This document shows positions 59,073 through 64,000 of a stretch of DNA of 64,000 nucleotides, in pieces. Each line of letters starts with the position of its first letter. Positions within the stretch are counted from its first letter, which is position 1. Both the position numbers and the translations under genes were made by a program. The stretch is from Alteriqipengyuania bathyomarina_B (GTDB lineage Bacteria > Pseudomonadota > Alphaproteobacteria > Sphingomonadales > Sphingomonadaceae), in assembly GCF_038594605.1 (NCBI RefSeq), contig NZ_JBCFZM010000001.1, forward strand, positions 1,116,001 to 1,180,000. The letters are read 5' to 3'. The notes beneath the pieces were generated by a model. The model was not told where the DNA came from. It made no database searches and saw only the letters and a list, made by a program, of their open reading frames with translations.

Positions 59073-61303
59073 TCCGTATCCTGAAATGGGCCGGTGCCCT
59101 CATCCTCGTCCTGCTGCTGATTGCCGCCATCGGTCTGATGACGTGGGAGCCGTTTTTCGCCCGCGACGGCGTGGCGCCCGAAGGTGATCGGACCTACACT
59201 GCGGAAATCGTGCGCGACGAATTCGGCGTGCCGCATGTTTACGGCGCGACCGATCCCGACGTCGCCTATGGCGTCGCCATCGCGCATAGCGAGGACGATT
59301 TCACCACCCTGCAGGATGTGATCGCGATGAGCCGGGGCCGCTACGGCGCGATTGCAGGCGAAGACGGCGCGGCGGTCGACTACGTCTACCACCTGCTCGA
59401 TGCGCGCGGCACGGCAGAGCGCGAGTGGGAGAACCTCCCCGAAGATACCCGCGCGCTGTTGGACGCCTACGCGGTGGGCCTGAACGATTATGCGGAAGCG
59501 AACCCGGGCGAGGTCAAGCTCGGCAGCCTCTTCCCCGTCAACGGGATCGACGTCGCCGCCGGGTTCGCACTGCGTCAGCCGTTCTTCTTCGGGCTCGACC
59601 GGTTCCTCGGCCCGCTGGTGGCGGGCGAGCCGCTGCCGCCTGAATACGGCCCGCGCATTCCCGCCGAGAACCTGCGTGCGACGAGCGCCGGGACAATCGA
59701 CGATGCCCCCCGGATCATGGAAGAGGGTGCGCCGCAGGCGCGCACAGACCTGCCCACAACCGGCTCCTACGGCGAGGATTTCCGCATGGCGGGCTCCAAC
59801 GCCTTTGCCGTCTCACCCGAGAAATCGGGCGGGCCGACGATCCTCGTCTCCAATGCTCACCAGCCGTGGCGCGGCCCTGTCGCGTGGTACGAAATCGTGG
59901 TGGAAAGCGGCGAAGGCTGGCACTTCGCGGGCGCCAACTTCCCCGGCAGCCCCTTCCCCTTCCTCGGCCACAACGAGAATCTGGGCTGGACCAACACGGT
60001 CAACACGCCCGACATGATCGATATCTACAAGCTGGTGCTGGACGACAGCGGCACGCGCTATCGCTTCGATGGCGAGTGGCGCGATCTGGAGGCGACCGAC
60101 GTTACCCTGCCCGTCCGCGTCGGCCCCTTCACCCTGCCGGTTAGCCGCACGGTCTATCGCAGCGTCCACGGGCCGGTCATCAAGAACGACGACGGCGCCT
60201 TTGCGGTGCGCTTCGCCGCGCTCGGCAGCATTGACCAGCTCGACGCCTATTACCGGCTGAACAAGGCGGAAGACCTCGGCGAATGGCAGGAGATCATGGC
60301 GCGCGGGCAGGTCCCCTCGACCAACTTCATCTATGGCGATGCCGAGGGCAATATTGCCTATATCTACAACGCGGCGATCCCCGACCGGCCCGAAGGCTAC
60401 GACTGGCGGGGCGTCCTGCCGGGCGACACCAGCGCGACGCTGTGGACCGACAAGGTCGCCTACGACAGCCTGCCGCAATATCTCAATCCGGCGAGCGGCT
60501 GGCTGATGAACGCGAACAACACGCCTTACTTCGCCGCCGGGAAAGGCAGCGATCTGAACCCCGACGACTTCGCACCCGAAATGGGCATCGAGGGCAAGAT
60601 GACCAATCGCGGTCGGCGTGCGTGGATCCTGATGAGCCGCGCCGAAACGCTCGATCGCGAAACGCTCGAAGCGATCAAGTTCGACACCGGCTACGAACGG
60701 ATGGGCTATGTCGAACGGATGATGGAGGATGTCGCGGCGATCGACCCGAACGAACATCCCGAGCTTGCCGAAGCGCGCGCGCTGATGCTCGAATGGGATT
60801 ACTCGGCGGACAATATCGGGCGTGCCGATTCCATTGCCCTGCTGATGATCCGCGCGTTCATGTCGTCGAGCTATCAGAAGACACCATGGCCCGACGCGGT
60901 CGAAGAACTGACCGAGGCACGCGACCATCTGCAGGAACATTTCGGGCGGCTGACCCCGCCGATGGGCGAGCTGCTGCGCCTGCGTCAGGGTGACGTGGAT
61001 CTCCCGCTCGACGGTGGATCGGACACGCTGCGCGCCTCGACCACGTGGGACGTCGATGAGGACGGGCGACTGGCCGTACGCCATGGCGACAGCTTCATCA
61101 TGTGGATCGAGTGGCTCAACGGCCAGCCGGTCAGCTCGCGCTCGATCCAGCCCTTCGGGGCAGCGACGACGCGGCCCGATAATCCGCATTTCGTCGATCA
61201 GGCTACGCTGTTCGTCCAGCACCGCTTTAAAGCGGTACACTTCTGGCGGGACGATGTGTTAGCCTCCGCCGCCAGCCGAAAGACGGTATCCAGCACTCGC
61301 TAG
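59069..61303 (+). CDS. Penicillin acylase-family Ntn hydrolase
   Basis: 744 residues. A membrane anchor or uncleaved signal (LKWAGALILVLLLIAAIGLM) leads into VRDEFGVPHVYGATDPDVAYG, the typical alpha-chain start. The autoprocessing site is before S243 in RMAGSNAFAVS: this Ser becomes the N-terminal nucleophile of the beta chain. GHNENLGWTNTVNTPDMIDIY and VNTPDM-like segments complete the Ntn-hydrolase core; AEGNIAYIYNAAIPDRP is also family-typical. Members act on penicillin, cephalosporin or acyl-homoserine-lactone side chains; which one applies here is unknown. Translationally coupled to the membrane protein upstream. Confidence 0.9.
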   Translation: MIRILKWAGALILVLLLIAAIGLMTWEPFFARDGVAPEGDRTYTAEIVRDEFGVPHVYGATDPDVAYGVAIAHSEDDFTTLQDVIAMSRGRYGAIAGEDGAAVDYVYHLLDARGTAEREWENLPEDTRALLDAYAVGLNDYAEANPGEVKLGSLFPVNGIDVAAGFALRQPFFFGLDRFLGPLVAGEPLPPEYGPRIPAENLRATSAGTIDDAPRIMEEGAPQARTDLPTTGSYGEDFRMAGSNAFAVSPEKSGGPTILVSNAHQPWRGPVAWYEIVVESGEGWHFAGANFPGSPFPFLGHNENLGWTNTVNTPDMIDIYKLVLDDSGTRYRFDGEWRDLEATDVTLPVRVGPFTLPVSRTVYRSVHGPVIKNDDGAFAVRFAALGSIDQLDAYYRLNKAEDLGEWQEIMARGQVPSTNFIYGDAEGNIAYIYNAAIPDRPEGYDWRGVLPGDTSATLWTDKVAYDSLPQYLNPASGWLMNANNTPYFAAGKGSDLNPDDFAPEMGIEGKMTNRGRRAWILMSRAETLDRETLEAIKFDTGYERMGYVERMMEDVAAIDPNEHPELAEARALMLEWDYSADNIGRADSIALLMIRAFMSSSYQKTPWPDAVEELTEARDHLQEHFGRLTPPMGELLRLRQGDVDLPLDGGSDTLRASTTWDVDEDGRLAVRHGDSFIMWIEWLNGQPVSSRSIQPFGAATTRPDNPHFVDQATLFVQHRFKAVHFWRDDVLASAASRKTVSSTR

Positions 61304-61360
61304 AACTGCTTTATAAAGCTCCTGTTTTCAGGACCTTGGATTCTTTTAGGGGAAAGACTC

Positions 61361-64000
61361 ATGCTTCGTACTACCAAGACCAGCCTTACCGCGCTTGCCG
61401 TCGCGCTTGCCGCGCCGGCGTTCATCGCCGCTCCGGCCCATGCGCAGGATGCCGCCGCGCAGGAAGTCGCCCCGCTCGAAGACCTCGTCGATCAGGTTGC
61501 GATCCCCTACGAGGAATTCCAGCTCGAAAACGGTCTGACCGTGATCGTGCATGAAGACCGCAAGGCCCCCATCGTGGGCGTGGCCGTGTGGTACAATGTC
61601 GGCTCCAAGGACGAACCCAAGGGCCAGACCGGCTTTGCCCACCTGTTCGAACACTTGATGTTCAACGGATCGGAAAACGCGCCGAACGACTATTTCCAGT
61701 ACCTGCAGGAAATGGGCGCGACCGATTACAACGGCACCACCAATTTCGACCGCACCAACTATTTCCAGACCGTGCCGACCGGCGCGATCGAGCGTGCGCT
61801 GTGGCTGGAAAGCGACCGCATGGGTTACCTGCTGGGCGCGGTGACGCAGGAAAAGCTCGATAACCAGCGCGGCGTGGTGCAGAACGAGAAGCGTCAGGGC
61901 GACAACCAGCCCGGCGGCCTCGTGTTCTACGAAATCATCAAGACGCTCTACCCCGAAGGCCACCCCTACGATCACAACGTGATCGGTTCGATGGCGGACC
62001 TCGACGCCGCTTCGATGCAGGACGTGCGCGACTGGTTCACCAACAAGTATGGGCCCAACAACGCCACGCTGGTGCTGGCAGGCGACATCTCCGCTGAAGA
62101 AGCCCGCCCGCTTGCGGAGAAGTATTTCGGCGACATCGCGCGTGGGCCGGTAAACAACCCCGCGCAGGCCGAGGTACCGCAGCTCAAGGAAGACGTCCGC
62201 AAGATCATGCAGGATCAGGTCGCGGCGACCCAGATCAGCAAGTACTGGTCCGTCCCCGGCATCACGAGCGAAGACCTGACCGCCCTCTCGGTCGGTGCAA
62301 GCATCCTCGGCGGTCTCGCCTCCAGCCGTCTCGACAACATCCTCGTCCGCGACGAACAGCTGGCGGTTGGCGTTTCGGCTGGCAACTACGCCTTCCAGCG
62401 CGTCGGCATCCTCAACCTCGGCGCAACCGTGAAGCCGGGCGTCGATCCGGAGGTGGTCGAAACACGTCTCAACGAAATCATCGCGCAGTACATCGCCGAA
62501 GGTCCGACCGAGGACGAAGTGCGTCGCGCAGCGACCGCCGATCTCGCGGGCACCATTCGCGGGCTCGAACAGGTCGGCGGCTTCGGCGGCAAGGCCGTGA
62601 CGCTGGCACAGGGCAAGGTGCTGGCGGGCGACCCCGGCTTCTTCGATCGCCAGCTCGAAGTCCTCGCTTCGCTGACCCCTGCCGACGTGCAGGCCGCGAT
62701 GCAGAAGTGGATGACCAAGCCCAGCATGACGCTGGTCCTCCAACCCGGCGAGCGTACCGGCGAATACGAGGAAGCAGCTTCGGTCGCCGCCGATACGGAC
62801 GAGGGCGACGCAGAGCCGGCTTCGAACGAAATCACGGTGACCAAGGTGCGCCCGGCGCCTGAAATCAGCGCCCTGGCGGAACTCGACTTCCCCGATGTGA
62901 CGCAGGCCACGCTCTCCAACGGGATCACCGTCCATTACGCGCAGCGCGATGCCGTTCCGGTAACCCGAGTGGCGCTCAGCTTCGATGCCGGTTCGGCAGC
63001 CGACCCGGTCGACATGCGCGGCCTCGAAGGCATGACTCTGGCCTTGATGGACGAAGGCACCACCAGCCTCACTTCGCAGGAAATCGCGGAGGCCAAGGAA
63101 CGGCTGGGTGCGGTTATCTATAGCGGTGGCGGCTCCGACCGGTCGAGCTTCACGCTGACCGCGATGAGCGCGAACCTCTCGCCCTCGCTCGACCTGATGA
63201 CCGACATCGTCCGCAATCCGGCGTTCAACCAGAGCGAACTGGAACGCGTCCGCACGCAGACGATCACCGGCATCCAGCAGTCGCTGAAATCGCCGGCCGG
63301 CATCGCATCCTACGTCGCAACCCCGCTGATCTACGGGGAAAACAATCCCTATGGCGGTTCGGCCACGGAAGAGTCGGTCTCGTCGATCACGCGTGACGAT
63401 CTGATCGAATTCAAGCAGACGTGGCTGCGGCCCGACAATGCCGAGATCTTCGTGGTGTCGGACATGGCGCTGGCCGACGTGATGCCCGAACTCGAAGCCG
63501 CCTTCGGCAACTGGCAGGCGCCTGCCACGGCAAAGGGAACCAAGACCTTTGGCAGTCTGGCTGCAAGGCCCGAAAGCGCGCGGGTGGTCCTGGTCAACCG
63601 CCCCAACTCGCCGCAGAGCTTCATCCTCGGCGGGCTGATGACCGATACCGATCCGGCCGATCCGAAGATCATCGACCTGTACAATGCCAACAACGCCCTG
63701 GGCGGCAACTTCCTCGCCCGGCTCAACATGAACCTGCGCGAATCCAAGGGCTGGAGCTACGGTGTGCGTGGCGGACCGCGCGTCAACGAGAACACGGTCG
63801 CCTACTACGTGCAGGCACCGGTTCAGGCGGACCGCACGGGCGATGCGCTGGCGGAGCTGATCCGCGAAGTCGGCGAATTCGTGACCACCAGCGGCGTCAC
63901 CGACGAGGAACTGACCCGCATCGTGAACGCCGAAATCCGCGAGCTGCCCGGCCAGTATGAAACCTCCGGTGCGGTGCTCGGCGCGATGCAGAGCAACGTG
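61361..64000 (+). CDS. M16 zinc metallopeptidase, two-domain, truncated at the right edge
   Basis: The open frame runs from the ATG at 61361 (preceded by AGGGGAAAG) without a stop to the window end, 880 codons. Signal peptide TALAVALAAPAFIAAPAHA before QDAAAQE. The inverted zinc motif HxxEH is H94-L-F-E97-H98 (GFAHLFEHLMFNG); E176 in VVQNEKRQG is the likely third ligand. A second M16 half follows from about residue 510 (PEISALAELDFPDVTQATLSNG), lacking HxxEH, as is usual for two-domain periplasmic members. It degrades periplasmic peptides or presequence-like fragments. About the last 80 residues are missing. Confidence 0.93.
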   Translation, partial: MLRTTKTSLTALAVALAAPAFIAAPAHAQDAAAQEVAPLEDLVDQVAIPYEEFQLENGLTVIVHEDRKAPIVGVAVWYNVGSKDEPKGQTGFAHLFEHLMFNGSENAPNDYFQYLQEMGATDYNGTTNFDRTNYFQTVPTGAIERALWLESDRMGYLLGAVTQEKLDNQRGVVQNEKRQGDNQPGGLVFYEIIKTLYPEGHPYDHNVIGSMADLDAASMQDVRDWFTNKYGPNNATLVLAGDISAEEARPLAEKYFGDIARGPVNNPAQAEVPQLKEDVRKIMQDQVAATQISKYWSVPGITSEDLTALSVGASILGGLASSRLDNILVRDEQLAVGVSAGNYAFQRVGILNLGATVKPGVDPEVVETRLNEIIAQYIAEGPTEDEVRRAATADLAGTIRGLEQVGGFGGKAVTLAQGKVLAGDPGFFDRQLEVLASLTPADVQAAMQKWMTKPSMTLVLQPGERTGEYEEAASVAADTDEGDAEPASNEITVTKVRPAPEISALAELDFPDVTQATLSNGITVHYAQRDAVPVTRVALSFDAGSAADPVDMRGLEGMTLALMDEGTTSLTSQEIAEAKERLGAVIYSGGGSDRSSFTLTAMSANLSPSLDLMTDIVRNPAFNQSELERVRTQTITGIQQSLKSPAGIASYVATPLIYGENNPYGGSATEESVSSITRDDLIEFKQTWLRPDNAEIFVVSDMALADVMPELEAAFGNWQAPATAKGTKTFGSLAARPESARVVLVNRPNSPQSFILGGLMTDTDPADPKIIDLYNANNALGGNFLARLNMNLRESKGWSYGVRGGPRVNENTVAYYVQAPVQADRTGDALAELIREVGEFVTTSGVTDEELTRIVNAEIRELPGQYETSGAVLGAMQSNV

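Noticed and set aside
1..64000. Search for tRNA, rRNA, CRISPR, insertion sequences and phage genes
   Set aside because: No TpsiC-type segments with cloverleaf context, no transposase or integrase signatures and no spacer arrays were found by reading; a tool-based scan could still detect weak candidates.

Overview
This is a GC-rich chromosomal segment of an alphaproteobacterium, most probably Sphingomonadales and close to Erythrobacteraceae. The assignment is inferred from gene content: large TonB-dependent receptors with N-terminal VVTGSR plugs, a tamA-tamB pair next to bpt, the block argS / SPOR protein / nagZ / scpA / scpB / tatA / tatB / tatC, a CpaA-CpaE/TadBC (Flp pilus) locus, and a TPR-fused 2OG-Fe(II) oxygenase. 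I found no rRNA, tRNA, insertion sequence, prophage or CRISPR array. Coding is dense, with many 1-4 base start/stop overlaps (ATGA, GTGA, TGATG), so much of the window is organised as translationally coupled operons.

Layout. 1-3.6 kb: 3' part of glnA with its terminator, a small Xre-type regulator coupled to a six-helix membrane protein and preceded by repeated palindromes, and a GT4 glycosyltransferase. 3.8-11 kb: tamB, tamA and bpt on the minus strand (outer-membrane assembly and N-degron tagging). 11.1-14.8 kb: threonine ammonia-lyase, a divergent secreted amidohydrolase, and a small secreted or membrane protein behind a 314-base leader. 15-22 kb: a minus-strand housekeeping block comprising argS, a SPOR-domain envelope protein, nagZ, scpA-scpB (chromosome condensation) and tatA-tatB-tatC (protein export). 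22-27.5 kb: a lipoprotein divergent from ispH, thrB-rnhA, a 58-residue DUF1508 gene, an FAD amine/amino-acid oxidoreductase and an alpha/beta hydrolase.

27.6-35 kb holds a Tad/Flp pilus export locus: prepilin peptidase cpaA, cpaB, secretin cpaC, cpaD, cpaE, tadB and tadC. It lacks the CpaF motor ATPase gene normally found between cpaE and tadB, and no pilin gene is present. 35-41.1 kb: mtnP and an enoyl-CoA hydratase, a secreted protein made of two similar cysteine-paired repeats, an orphan amidoligase, and an SDR dehydrogenase with a thiolase (fatty-acid or branched-chain oxidation).

41.2-52.5 kb is the most accessory-looking part: a tightly overlapped trio (2OG-Fe(II) oxygenase, TPR-2OG-Fe(II) oxygenase, SAM methyltransferase), then two very large TonB-dependent receptors separated by a small secreted protein. 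53-55.6 kb: clpB with a candidate heat-shock promoter. 55.9-64 kb: a sulfotransferase-like protein, a GT4 glycosyltransferase, a multi-pass membrane protein coupled to a penicillin/homoserine-lactone acylase-family hydrolase, and a double-domain M16 zinc peptidase that runs off the right end. No single locus is proven to be a new system. The best candidates for unexplained biology are the oxygenase/methyltransferase trio beside the receptors, the CpaF-less Tad locus, the orphan amidoligase and the duplicated Cys-repeat protein.
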